Part shown: piece after piece, positions 24,987 to 33,421 of the stretch
How the letters are laid out: the number at the start of each line of letters is the position of its first letter
Numbering within the stretch: the first letter of the stretch is position 1
Assembly (NCBI RefSeq): GCF_024198255.1
Contig: NZ_JAJVKW010000014.1
Span: forward strand, 186,001-250,000
DNA from: Myxococcus guangdongensis
Lineage (GTDB): Bacteria > Myxococcota > Myxococcia > Myxococcales > Myxococcaceae
Reading direction: 5' to 3'
Length of the DNA: 64,000 bases
Notes under the pieces: generated by a model
Databases searched by the model: none
What the model saw: only the letters and a program-made list of their open reading frames with translations
Told to the model about the DNA's origin: nothing
Made by a program: the position numbers and the translations under genes

Positions 24987-25898
24987 ATGATTGTCCGCCC
25001 GCGAATGCATTGGCTTCGGATGCTCTTCGTCTGGCGTGGCTCGGTCATGCCACGCATCCTCCCCCGGCTCGGCTTCTTCCTCGCGCTGGCGTGTCTGGCC
25101 GTCGTCCTGCAGCCGCTGCCCTACAACCTGAAGTTCAACCTGCGCGAAGGCCCGCTGGGCCTGCTGGGCGTGGCGCTCGCCATCTTCCTCGGGTTTCGCA
25201 ACAGCACGGCGTACGACCGCTTCTGGGAGGCGCGCAAGCTGTGGGGCTCGCTGCAAATCGTCTCGCGCTCCTTCATGCGCCAGGCCCTCTCGCTGCCCAC
25301 GCCCGCGCTCCTGCCCGAGGAGCGCCGCGAGGTGGCGGACCTGCTCCGCGCGCTCGCCCTCACGCTCAACCACCAGCTGCGCGGCACCCCCTTGGTGCTC
25401 GACACCCTGCCCCCAGGGGTGCGCGCGCGCGTGGAGCAGACCGGCCAGCGCGCCCCGCGCGTCATCCTGGCGCTGGCGGAGTGGGTGGCCCGGATGCGGC
25501 GGGAGGGACGGCTGGGCGAGCTGCTCGTCGCCCCGCTCGAGGCCAACCTGGACCGCTTCTCAGAGGTGCTCGGCGGCTGTGAGCGCATCGCCAGCACCCC
25601 CATCCCGTACGTCTACAGCGTGATGCTCCACCGCACCGTCTACGTCTACAGCCTGCTGTTGCCCTTCGCCCTGGCCGGCAGCCTGGGCTGGTCCACGCCC
25701 CTGGTCTCCGTCTTCGTCAGCTACACCTTCATCGCGCTCGACATGGTGACCTCCGAGCTGGAGGACCCCTTCGGCACCGAGCCCAATGACTTGCCCCTCG
25801 ACGCCCTGACGCGCAACATCGAGCGCGCCGTGCTGGAGCTGGCCGGCGAGCCCCTCCCTCCACCCACACGGCCCGACGACAGCTTCCTGCTCACCTGA
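24987..25898 (+). CDS. bestrophin-family membrane protein
   Basis: 303 residues. Bacterial bestrophins (YneE/UPF0187) are pentameric ion channels in the inner membrane. Matching features are MIVRPRMHWLRMLFVWRGS at the start, two early TM helices, the conserved FLGFRNSTAYDRFWEARKLWG, IPYVYSVMLHRTVYVYSLLLPFAL, and the C-terminal LEDPFGTEPNDLPLD. The length is normal. AGGGA precedes the ATG at 24987. Ion selectivity cannot be read from the sequence. Confidence 0.92.
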   Translation: MIVRPRMHWLRMLFVWRGSVMPRILPRLGFFLALACLAVVLQPLPYNLKFNLREGPLGLLGVALAIFLGFRNSTAYDRFWEARKLWGSLQIVSRSFMRQALSLPTPALLPEERREVADLLRALALTLNHQLRGTPLVLDTLPPGVRARVEQTGQRAPRVILALAEWVARMRREGRLGELLVAPLEANLDRFSEVLGGCERIASTPIPYVYSVMLHRTVYVYSLLLPFALAGSLGWSTPLVSVFVSYTFIALDMVTSELEDPFGTEPNDLPLDALTRNIERAVLELAGEPLPPPTRPDDSFLLT

Positions 25899-25974
25899 GC
25901 CCCGCCGGATTTTTCCGGTGTCTCCCGCGCGACACCATATTACGCTCATCATACGTCACACAGGAGCGGGAACC

Positions 25975-27384
25975 ATGCAGGTGAAGAGCGCACTCGGCTC
26001 GGAGGCCGGGGCCAGCGGCGAGCAGAAGGCGGGCGCCGCGGGCGTCCGGGAGGCGCTGCTGCACGGGCCCATCCTCCCCACGCTGTTGAAGCTGGCGGTG
26101 CCCACCACGGTGGTGCTGGTGGCGCAGTCCTTCGTGGGCGTGGCGGAGACCTGGTACGTGAGCTTCCTGGGCACGGACGCGCTGGCGGGCGTGTCGCTGG
26201 TGTTCCCCATCTTCATGTTGATGACGATGATGTCCAACGGGGGCATCGGCAGCGGAGTGGCCTCCGCGGTGGCGCGGGCGGTGGGCGCCCACCGGAGCCA
26301 GGACGCGGACGCGCTGGTGTGGCACGCGGTGGTGATGGGCGTGGGCCTGGGGGTCGTCTCCACCCTGCTCGCGTGGCTGGGAGGCCCCGCGCTCTACCGC
26401 GCGCTGGGGGGCGAGGCGGGGGCGCTGGACGCGGCGGTGGAGTACTCGAACGTCCTGTTCCTCGGGGCCATTCCGTTCTGGGTGGTGAACCTGTTGGCGG
26501 CGGCGCTGCGAGGCGCGGGCAACGTGAAGCTGCCGGCGACGGTGACGCTGGCGGGCGCGGGCGTCCTGCTCGTCATCTCGCCCGCACTCATCTTCGGCGT
26601 GGGGCCGCTGCCGGCGCTGGGCATCGCGGGCGCGGGGCTGGCCATGGACCTGTTCTACCTGGGCGCCGCGCTCTGGCTCCTCAAGCACCTGGCGTCGGGG
26701 CGAACCTCGTTGCGGCTCGCGCCCTCGCGCCTGGAGGGACGGCTCATCCGTGACATCCTGCGCGTGGGACTGCCCACGGCGTTCAGCGCGGTGCAGCCGA
26801 ACCTCACGGTCATCGTCGTCACCGGCGCGGTGGGCCTGTTCGGCGTCGAGGCGCTCGCGGGCTACGGCATCGCGTCCCGGTTGGACTACCTGCTGGTGCC
26901 GCTGCTCTTCGGGCTGGGGACGGCGGTGCTGACGATGGTGGGCACCAACGCGGGCGCGGGGCAGATGGAGCGGGCGCGGCGCACCGCGTGGGTGGGGGCC
27001 TGGCTGGGCTTCGGGGTGACGTCCGCCATCGGCCTCGTCGTGGCGGTGGCGCCCGGCCTCTGGCTGCACCTGTTCAGCCAGGACCCGGCGGTGCTGACGC
27101 CCGGGGCGCTGTACCTGCGCATCGTCGCGCCGTTCTACGGCCTGTTGGGCCTGGGCTTCGTGCTGGGGTTCGCCTCCCAGGGCGTGGCGCGGGTCTTCTG
27201 GCCCGTCGTCGGTGGCACCGCGCGCATGCTCATCGCCGCGGGCCTGGGCTGGCTCGCCGTCTCGCACTTCGGCGCGGGCCTGCCCACCCTTTTCGCCCTC
27301 GTCTCCGCCGCCCTCGTCGCCTTCGCGGCCGTGACGAGCGTGGCCACCCTGGCCGGCGCCATCTTCCGCGAAGGGCCCCGGTAG
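25975..27384 (+). CDS. MATE-family efflux transporter
   Basis: 469 residues with about 12 TM helices in two homologous halves. Each half starts with a MatE signature: LLKLAVPTTVVLVAQSFVG...TWYVSFLGTDALAGVSLVFP and ILRVGLPTAFSAVQPNLTV. ATG at 25975 follows AGGAG with 8 nt spacing. MATE proteins export cationic drugs or metabolites using Na+ or H+ gradients. The leader just upstream (25936-25960) is AT-rich for this genome and probably holds the promoter. Confidence 0.92.
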   Translation: MQVKSALGSEAGASGEQKAGAAGVREALLHGPILPTLLKLAVPTTVVLVAQSFVGVAETWYVSFLGTDALAGVSLVFPIFMLMTMMSNGGIGSGVASAVARAVGAHRSQDADALVWHAVVMGVGLGVVSTLLAWLGGPALYRALGGEAGALDAAVEYSNVLFLGAIPFWVVNLLAAALRGAGNVKLPATVTLAGAGVLLVISPALIFGVGPLPALGIAGAGLAMDLFYLGAALWLLKHLASGRTSLRLAPSRLEGRLIRDILRVGLPTAFSAVQPNLTVIVVTGAVGLFGVEALAGYGIASRLDYLLVPLLFGLGTAVLTMVGTNAGAGQMERARRTAWVGAWLGFGVTSAIGLVVAVAPGLWLHLFSQDPAVLTPGALYLRIVAPFYGLLGLGFVLGFASQGVARVFWPVVGGTARMLIAAGLGWLAVSHFGAGLPTLFALVSAALVAFAAVTSVATLAGAIFREGPR

Positions 27385-27647
27385 CCCCGCACGCGCTTCA
27401 TTCCCACGAAGTCACGTGGACAGGGGTGATGGAACATTCCGGCCGACAAAGGAAGACAAGCCACGTGTGAGGAACGGGGCCAGGAGCGCCACGATGTCCT
27501 GGTAAGATTTGCATCACATTGAGCGCATGGCCCCTCGCCCGAGCAGCCGGGCGCCGGGTTCCCTCTCGACATCCCGTCGGTCCTGGCCAGGATGAGGAGA
27601 CCATCTCGTCGGGAGATGGCCACACCTCTGACTCGAAAGGATTTGCC

Positions 27648-28283
27648 ATGCGATGGAGCTCCGTCCCCGTGTTCCTGATGGGTGCCGCGCTGATGGGCGG
27701 CTGTGGTGGGCCCGAGACGCCGTCCGTGGGCGGCCCGGGGGGTTCCCAGGAGGAAGGCACCCTGATTCCTCCCATGCACGTGGAGACGGGAGGCGCGCCC
27801 TCCGGCACCGGCTCCGTCACCGCCAGCGCCATCTGTAGCGACGTGGCGACGTGGGACCCGGCCTGGGCCGCGTTCGAGGACCAGGTCCTCACGCTCGTCA
27901 ACCAGAAGCGCGCGGCCGGCGCGGTCTGCGGCGGCACGACGTATGCCGCGGCGCCCCCGCTCACCATGAACGACCAGCTGCGGTGCGCGGCGCGGCGCCA
28001 CTCGAAGGACATGGGCGTCAACAACTTCATGAGCCACACGGGCTCGGACGGCTCCACGCCCTGGCAGCGCATGACGGCGGCGGGCTACTCCTACCGGCGC
28101 GCCGCGGAGAACGTCGCGGCGGGCTACGCCACGCCCACCGCGGTGGTGAACGGCTGGATGACCAGCAGCGGCCACTGCGTGAACATCATGAACCCGCAGC
28201 TCGTGCACATCGGCGTCGGCTACTACAACGCGCCCTCCAGCACCTACAAGCACTACTGGACGCAGGCGTTCGGCTCGCCTTGA
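27648..28283 (+). CDS. CAP-domain (SCP/PR1-like) lipoprotein
   Basis: 211 residues; ATG at 27648 lies 7 nt after GAAAGG. Lipobox MGGC (Cys19). After a Gly/Pro-rich linker, the CAP domain begins near residue 75 (FEDQVLTLVNQKRAAGAVCGG) and keeps the family motifs LRCAARRHSKDM, FMSHTGSDGSTPWQRM, AAENVAAGY and SGHCVNIMNP, including the two His and the Glu of the CAP cavity. Extracellular, predicted surface lipoprotein; bacterial CAP proteins bind lipids or other ligands. Here the role is unknown. Confidence 0.88.
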   Translation: MRWSSVPVFLMGAALMGGCGGPETPSVGGPGGSQEEGTLIPPMHVETGGAPSGTGSVTASAICSDVATWDPAWAAFEDQVLTLVNQKRAAGAVCGGTTYAAAPPLTMNDQLRCAARRHSKDMGVNNFMSHTGSDGSTPWQRMTAAGYSYRRAAENVAAGYATPTAVVNGWMTSSGHCVNIMNPQLVHIGVGYYNAPSSTYKHYWTQAFGSP

Positions 28284-28610
28284 GGCTCCCGCTCCCGGGC
28301 CCGCATCTCATCACGGGCCCGGGGCAATCCATGCTCATCCCGGGTTGAGCCAGACATCACCACGAGTTTGTCATTCAAACCATCACCCGGCTGTAGCGCG
28401 CCAGGCCACGACTCCAGCGGATTCGTGGCGGAATGGGCCACACCCTCTCGTCCACCCGTCAACACTCCCACCTCCCGGCGGGTCGGGGAGGTCGGTGAGC
28501 CGTCCCAGGAAAACAAACAATCCATGTCATGGGCACGAGACCTGCTTTGACAGACATCACGACCGACAATCCCTGTCGGCCGTGCCTCCTGTCTCATAAG
28601 GGGTTTCCCC
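28284..28610. other. 327-bp intergenic region
   Basis: Starts with a terminator-like hairpin (28294-28323). Further hairpins are CCGACA/TGTCGG (28563-28568 and 28574-28579) and GGGG-TTT-CCCC (28600-28610), which touches the next start codon and includes its AAGGGG ribosome binding site. No ORF is convincing in the 230 bases between. Confidence 0.5.
28294..28323 (+). terminator. 10-bp perfect hairpin after CAP gene
   Basis: CCCGGGCCCG (28294-28303) and CGGGCCCGGG (28314-28323) pair perfectly around a 10-nt loop, starting 11 nt after the stop codon. No U tract follows. Confidence 0.55.
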
Positions 28611-30026
28611 ATGTCCTACCGTCCCCCGCGAGGTCTCCTGGACCTCGTGTTGCACCCGCTGCGCTCGCTGCCCCTCTCCGTGCTCGCGCTCGGAGGGCTG
28701 CTGCTGGCCCCGATGGCCCACGCCGCCGACCCCGACCCCGACCCGCAGGCGGAGAAAGGCGCCCAGGCGACCATCACCGGTCTCTCCCTGGTGGGGGAGG
28801 GACTGAAGGTCCGCATCCAGTGGGCCGAGAAGGCGGAGCTGCCCTCCGACCTCGTGCTCACCTCCTATGGCTACAAGGATGAGCCGACCGACAGCGTGGG
28901 GGTGCACCCGGAGCCCGGCAAGGAGACGGAAGTCGAGCTGCATGGCGCCTCCAAGGAGTTCTGGAAGGAGGGCTGGTCCCAGCGGCTGGTCCTCGCGGAC
29001 AAGGACGGCGGCGAGCCCATCCTCACCCAGCCCTTCAACTTCAACCTCGAGTGCCCCGACGACAAGGAGTGCCAGGTCACCGTGGCGCCGGGCGTGGGGA
29101 CCGACGGCGACGTGCTGCACGTGAGCGAGGAGCTGGACGCGGCGCTCACGCAAATCGCCGAGAAGTCCGGTGAGGGCAAGGAGGTCGACCTGCTCGACGA
29201 GGTCGTCGCCATCAACCCCCACCTGCGTGGCCAGGCGGTGGCCTACTCCCTGGCGCTCTCGAAGCTCCAGGTCCAGGGCCCCTGCACCTGCGTGTGGCAG
29301 GCCGTGTACTCGCAGAACCCCTCGGGCTCCGGGTACAGCGTCTACATCAACAACGCCGGGGGCATCGTCAGCGGCACGAATGGCCCGGGCGCCAAGCACG
29401 CGCTCACGGCCTTGGGGCGCAACGGCATCTCCCACGCGTTCAACGGCATCAGCCAGGTCAACCTCCGGCTCAACTGCTCGCGGTGGGTCATCACCTATTA
29501 CATCGAGTGGGTCGTCACCTGGCCGGGTGGCCCGCGCTTCGGCATCCTCGTCCCCCGCCTGAGCATCGTCCCGTGCACCTCGACCTGCCGGGTGCGCTTC
29601 GACCACCAGGGCCGCATCAGCGGCTCCACCTTCGCCGCCTACACGAGCCCCGGCGCGGCCACCGCGTATGAGCAGGACTCCTATCGCGTGGACGGCACGT
29701 TCCTGTTGAACACGGCCGCCAGCAACGGCGGGTTCTTCAATCAAATCAGTGGCACGTCCGTGGCCTCCAACGTCGGCAGCATCGGCCGCGTGGACGCCTA
29801 CGGCTACGTGTATGCCTACTCCCCGGCGTTCCCCTACTTCGCCTCGGCGTCCGTCTCGAATGGCTACTCCATCGCCATCCACGGCCAGTCCTCGTGCCCG
29901 TACGGGCCCTATGGCCACGCCGCCGTGTGGACCTACGGCACGTCGCAGGGCACGCCGCAGACCACCAGCCTGCGCAACTCCATCCGGAACTTCTTCCTGA
30001 ACTGGGGCATCTGGACCAACCCCTGA
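28611..30026 (+). CDS. large secreted protein of unknown family
   Basis: 471 residues with a long signal peptide cleaved after AHA (about residue 38), then an Asp/Pro stretch (DPDPDPQ). Residues about 45-140 form a beta-sandwich-like domain (ITGLSLVGEGLKVRIQW). About 145-200 is acidic and Cys-containing (LECPDDKECQVTV). The C-terminal half has Ser/Gly/Tyr-rich beta strands with paired cysteines (PCTCVW, PCTSTC, SSCPYG). AAGGGG lies before the ATG within a small hairpin. I do not recognise the family. It is secreted or surface-exposed. Confidence 0.72.
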   Translation: MSYRPPRGLLDLVLHPLRSLPLSVLALGGLLLAPMAHAADPDPDPQAEKGAQATITGLSLVGEGLKVRIQWAEKAELPSDLVLTSYGYKDEPTDSVGVHPEPGKETEVELHGASKEFWKEGWSQRLVLADKDGGEPILTQPFNFNLECPDDKECQVTVAPGVGTDGDVLHVSEELDAALTQIAEKSGEGKEVDLLDEVVAINPHLRGQAVAYSLALSKLQVQGPCTCVWQAVYSQNPSGSGYSVYINNAGGIVSGTNGPGAKHALTALGRNGISHAFNGISQVNLRLNCSRWVITYYIEWVVTWPGGPRFGILVPRLSIVPCTSTCRVRFDHQGRISGSTFAAYTSPGAATAYEQDSYRVDGTFLLNTAASNGGFFNQISGTSVASNVGSIGRVDAYGYVYAYSPAFPYFASASVSNGYSIAIHGQSSCPYGPYGHAAVWTYGTSQGTPQTTSLRNSIRNFFLNWGIWTNP

Positions 30027-30045
30027 GTCCTGACTCGAGGGTGAT

Positions 30046-30095
30046 GGCGCCCCGGAGGTCGGCCCCGAGCACGGGGGGCCGCCCACCGGGGCGCC
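30046..30095. terminator. nested bidirectional hairpin between convergent genes
   Basis: GGCGCCCCGG (30046-30055) and CCGGGGCGCC (30086-30095) are perfect inverted repeats enclosing a second stem, GGCCCC (30061-30066) with GGGGCC (30075-30080). It sits between the convergent stops at 30026 and 30103 and can fold from either strand. Confidence 0.6.
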
Positions 30096-30102
30096 GTCGT
30101 CT

Positions 30103-30981
30103 TCAGTGGCCCGAGGCCTGGGCGTCCACCGCGGCCAGCTCGTCCTTGCCCAGCGAGAGCTCCGCGCCCGCGAGGTTCTCCTCCAGGTGCTTCACGGAGG
30201 ATGTGCCCGGGATGGGCAGCATCACCGGCGAGCGGGCCAGCAGCCACGCGAGGGCAATCTGCGCGGGGCTCGCCTGGTGCTTGCGCGCCGCCGAGTCGAG
30301 CGCGCCGCCCGGCTTCGCCAGCCCACCGGTGGCCAGCGGGAACCAGGGGATGAAGCCCAGGCGCTCCTTCTCGCAGTACTCCAGCACCTGCTCATGCACG
30401 CGGTCCGTGAGGTTGTAGCGGTTCTGCACCGACACCACGTCCACCACCTTGCGCGCGCGCTGGATGTCCTCGACGGAGACCTCCGACAGGCCGATGTGGC
30501 GAATCTTCCCCTCCTTCTGGAGCGCCTTCAGCTCGCCCAGCGACTCCTCGACGGGGACCTTCGGGTCGATGCGGTGCAACTGGAACAGGTCGATGCGCTC
30601 CAGCTTCAGGCGGCGCAGGGACATCTCCACCTCCTGGCGGAGGTACTTGGGCGCGCCCACCGGGTGCCACTGATTGGGGCCGGTGCGCACCAGGCCCGCC
30701 TTGGTCGCGATGACCAGGCCCTTGGCGTACGGGTGCAGGGCCTCGGCGATGAGGTCCTCGCTGACATAGGGGCCATACGAGTCGGCGGTGTCGATGAAGT
30801 CCACCCCCAGCTCCACCGCGCGGCGAAGCACGCGCACCGCCTCCGCCCGGTCCTTCGGCGGTCCCCAGATGCCGGGGCCGGTGAGCTGCATGGCGCCGTA
30901 GCCCAGCCGGTGGATGGGCAGCTCTCCGCCCAGCTTGAAGACTCCGCTCTTTTCGACAGGTCGTGACGAGGTGCCGCTCAT
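30103..30981 (-). CDS. aldo/keto reductase
   Basis: 292 residues. NADPH-dependent oxidoreductase of the aldo/keto reductase superfamily, cytosolic. The catalytic tetrad is visible: Asp and Tyr in FIDTADSYGP, Lys in VIATKAG, His in LFQLHRID. WLLARSPVMLPIPGTSSVKHLEEN is the cofactor-binding C-terminal signature. AGGAGGAAG precedes the ATG at 30981. It resembles the pyridoxal-reductase/YajO-like bacterial group; substrate uncertain. Confidence 0.93.
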   Translation of the reverse strand: MSGTSSRPVEKSGVFKLGGELPIHRLGYGAMQLTGPGIWGPPKDRAEAVRVLRRAVELGVDFIDTADSYGPYVSEDLIAEALHPYAKGLVIATKAGLVRTGPNQWHPVGAPKYLRQEVEMSLRRLKLERIDLFQLHRIDPKVPVEESLGELKALQKEGKIRHIGLSEVSVEDIQRARKVVDVVSVQNRYNLTDRVHEQVLEYCEKERLGFIPWFPLATGGLAKPGGALDSAARKHQASPAQIALAWLLARSPVMLPIPGTSSVKHLEENLAGAELSLGKDELAAVDAQASGH

Positions 30982-31216
30982 GGAACGCTTCCTCCTGCAC
31001 TGAAGGTAGGGCGCCTGGATAACGCCCCTCGGGCACGCCCGCTCGCCGCGATGACGGGCGACGGGGCCTTCGCGCCCCTGGGCCCTCTCCTCGGGGAGCG
31101 GGCGTGCTCGACGTGGTGCGTCGCGCTGGGCGCCCGGGGTTCACCGATATCCTTTCCGCCCCCGAGCGTTCCTGTCCCGCCACCGAGTTCTCCGAACGCG
31201 ACAAGGGAGGCCATCG

Positions 31217-32800
31217 ATGCACCGAGCCCTGGCTGGTCTGGTGTTGTTGCTCGCGGGTTGTGCGAGGAACGTCCGTCCCCCCGAGCAGGCCGAGGCCACC
31301 CAGGCCGCCCCGCCCGTGGAGCCGGAGCAGCCGCGCTATGAGCACATCTTCCTGATGTCCCCCGAGCGCGCGCTCGCCGAGGCCGCGAAGCTCTTGAAGA
31401 ACGAGGGCTGGGTGCTCCAGCCCATGGAGGACCCCCGGCTGCTGTTGACCGAGTGGCGCGCGGCACAAATCGGCACGAAGTCCTGGGGCTACCAGAGCGA
31501 CGGCGACCACACGCGCTACCTGGTGTCCAGCGAGTCGCTCTCCGAGCGCGAGTGCATCCTCCGCATCTTCCGGATGAAGCGCGTCGCCTTCAGCAACGAC
31601 GTCGAAATCAAGCCCGAGGCGAGCGGCGCGCTCAGCAACCGCTTCGTGGGCATGCAGCGCTTCGAGGAGCAATTCCGCGCCCGGGGCGCGCCGGTGGAGC
31701 TGGCGCAGCGCGAGCGCGACACCGCGGGATGGGTGGAGCTGGACGGCGCCACGCAGGGGACGCGAGATTTGGAGCTGGAGCGGCGGCTCACCCTGATTCT
31801 GGAGTCGCGCCCGTCGCTGGAGACGCTCACCGGCTCGCTGAAGCTGTCGCGGGACGACTCGTTCGCCAGGGACCCGACCTTCTACCTGAAGCGGTGGAAG
31901 GAGCCGGTGCAGGAGCCCTGTGAGCGGAAGGTCCCGGGCTTCCAGCCGCTCTTGAAGGCCGGGCTCACGGTGCTCATCGGCGAGCAGCTCGGGACGCGGG
32001 AGGTGCCGACGAGCGTGGGGGACCTGATGTGCGAGGCCTCGCAGGCGGGCCATGCGGTCACGCTCGCGCTCACCCTGCCCGACAAGGAGCAGGCGCGCGT
32101 CGACGCGTACCTGGCGAGCGCGGGCAAGCCCTCGGACCAGGACGCGCTGCTCGGGGGGCACTTCTGGCGCAAGGTGCAGCAGGACGGCCGAGGCAGCCGC
32201 GCGATGATGGAGTTGCTGGACCGGGCGCGGGCGCTGAAGGCCCAGGGCCGCGCCATCTCCGTGGTGGCGATGGACACGGACATGAGCCAGGGGAAGGCGC
32301 GTGACGCGCACATGGCGGGCAAGGTGTTGAAGCCTCGCGCCGCGCGGCCCCAGGACGTGTTCCTGGTGCTCGCGGGCAATGCCCACACGCGGCTTGGGGA
32401 CGCGGACTGGAACGACGACTTCGTGCCCTTGTCGCGGCATGTCGTGGAGAAGCGCCCGGACGTGAAGGTCCTGGAGGTGGGCTACGCGCAGGGCCGCCGC
32501 TGGGGGTGTGACGTGGAGCTCAACGGGGACATCACGTGCAACGTGATGGGCATCACCCCGGGCCCGGTGGTCGAGATTCGCCCCCAGACGTCCGTGGGTG
32601 TCCGCATGCTCCCCGAGGTGCACCCGGAGGGGTTCCACGGCTTCCTGGACGTGGGTGCGCTGTCGGTGTCGTTGCCCGCCATCGCGCTGCGAGGACACGA
32701 GCCGGAGACGCCGGCCGCCGAGCCCGCGAAGCCCCAGGCTCCCGCGGCGCCCACGCCTGCGGCCAGCGGGGAGGCGACGACACCCAGGTCCGCGCCATAG
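31217..32800 (+). CDS. lipoprotein with ChaN/EreA/TraB-like domain
   Basis: 527 residues; lipobox LLAGC (Cys15). Residues about 45-235 form an N-terminal alpha/beta region of unknown type. From about 248 the sequence VLIGEQLGTREVP, then TLALTLPDKEQARVDAYL, GHFWRKVQQDGRGSRAMMELLDRAR, VVAMDTD and VFLVLAGNAHTRLG (His390) follow the layout of the ChaN/erythromycin-esterase/TraB superfamily, which has a GE-H motif early and a G-N-x-H motif late. The early motif keeps Glu256, but the expected His is Leu258, so metal or substrate binding may differ. The C-terminal 30 residues are Ala/Pro-rich. Predicted envelope lipoprotein; activity unknown. Confidence 0.72.
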   Translation: MHRALAGLVLLLAGCARNVRPPEQAEATQAAPPVEPEQPRYEHIFLMSPERALAEAAKLLKNEGWVLQPMEDPRLLLTEWRAAQIGTKSWGYQSDGDHTRYLVSSESLSERECILRIFRMKRVAFSNDVEIKPEASGALSNRFVGMQRFEEQFRARGAPVELAQRERDTAGWVELDGATQGTRDLELERRLTLILESRPSLETLTGSLKLSRDDSFARDPTFYLKRWKEPVQEPCERKVPGFQPLLKAGLTVLIGEQLGTREVPTSVGDLMCEASQAGHAVTLALTLPDKEQARVDAYLASAGKPSDQDALLGGHFWRKVQQDGRGSRAMMELLDRARALKAQGRAISVVAMDTDMSQGKARDAHMAGKVLKPRAARPQDVFLVLAGNAHTRLGDADWNDDFVPLSRHVVEKRPDVKVLEVGYAQGRRWGCDVELNGDITCNVMGITPGPVVEIRPQTSVGVRMLPEVHPEGFHGFLDVGALSVSLPAIALRGHEPETPAAEPAKPQAPAAPTPAASGEATTPRSAP

Positions 32801-32810
32801 GGAACGAGGA

Positions 32811-33323
32811 CTATCGGAGTCGGGGCGCCAGCTCCGGCGCGGGCGGCGCTTCCGGGTACCAGCCATTCAGGGAGGAGCGCTCACCGGGCCTGCGCTTCTC
32901 GACGCGCCACTCGATGCGCTCGGAGAGACCGCGCACGTCCAGCGAGAAGCCAATCACCCAGTGCTCGGTGTACTCATCGAGTGGGAAGCGGCTGCTCACG
33001 AGGGGCTCGCGAATCACCGCGCCCCCGGACATGCCGGTGAACCAGCTCACCTCGATGTCGACGGCGACCTTCTCCCGGGCCCCTTCGTCCTTCAGCAGCG
33101 TGAAGTGGGGATACACCTCCGGCGGCGAATCGACGACGCGCAGGCCGTTGCGGTCCGCGATGTCGACGAGCAGCGGCTGGCAGTAGAGCTCGAGCAGGGA
33201 CGCCAGCAATTGGGAGTCCAACGCGGCCGTCTGAGGCTGGACGTCCGGGTCGAGCAGCGTGCGCACGGCGAAGTGGATGTCTTGACGTCGAACCGCCGCG
33301 GCGAACTCGGTTTGCAGGTTCAC
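32811..33323 (-). CDS. EcoRV-fold protein with altered catalytic residues, C-terminally short
   Basis: 170 residues from GTG at 33323, preceded by GGGGGGA at suitable spacing; an in-frame ATG at 33356 lacks one. The sequence tracks the N-terminal two thirds of restriction endonuclease EcoRV as I remember it: MNLQTEF for MSLRSDL, LLELYCQP with Glu45, IADRNG for IAEKHG, VYPHFTLLK for HYPDFTLYK, VAVDIEV for IAIDIKT, FPLDEYTEHWVIGF for YPFDQYIAHWIIGY. Of the catalytic triad Asp74-Asp90-Lys92, only the second Asp remains (Asp89); the others are His73 and Glu91, each one base change from the original codon. The protein ends before the DNA-recognition R-loop of EcoRV (245 residues). No methyltransferase is near. 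It lies downstream of the toxin-like cassette on the same strand (98 bp gap). Probably not an active endonuclease. Confidence 0.78.
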   Translation of the reverse strand: MNLQTEFAAAVRRQDIHFAVRTLLDPDVQPQTAALDSQLLASLLELYCQPLLVDIADRNGLRVVDSPPEVYPHFTLLKDEGAREKVAVDIEVSWFTGMSGGAVIREPLVSSRFPLDEYTEHWVIGFSLDVRGLSERIEWRVEKRRPGERSSLNGWYPEAPPAPELAPRLR

Positions 33324-33421
33324 GAGCGTTCCCCCCCAACTGATTCCCCGCAGCATTAATCGAACCCGAAGCCCGCCGCCAGTTCCCGATGCTCTCGGTT
33401 ACGGGAGGCTGCCCACTTCGT

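Noticed and set aside
32811..33356. Upstream ATG at 33356 as start of the EcoRV-like gene
   Set aside because: It adds eleven residues (MLRGISWGGTL) not present in EcoRV and lacks a ribosome binding site, whereas GTG at 33323 aligns with the EcoRV N-terminus and follows GGGGGGA.
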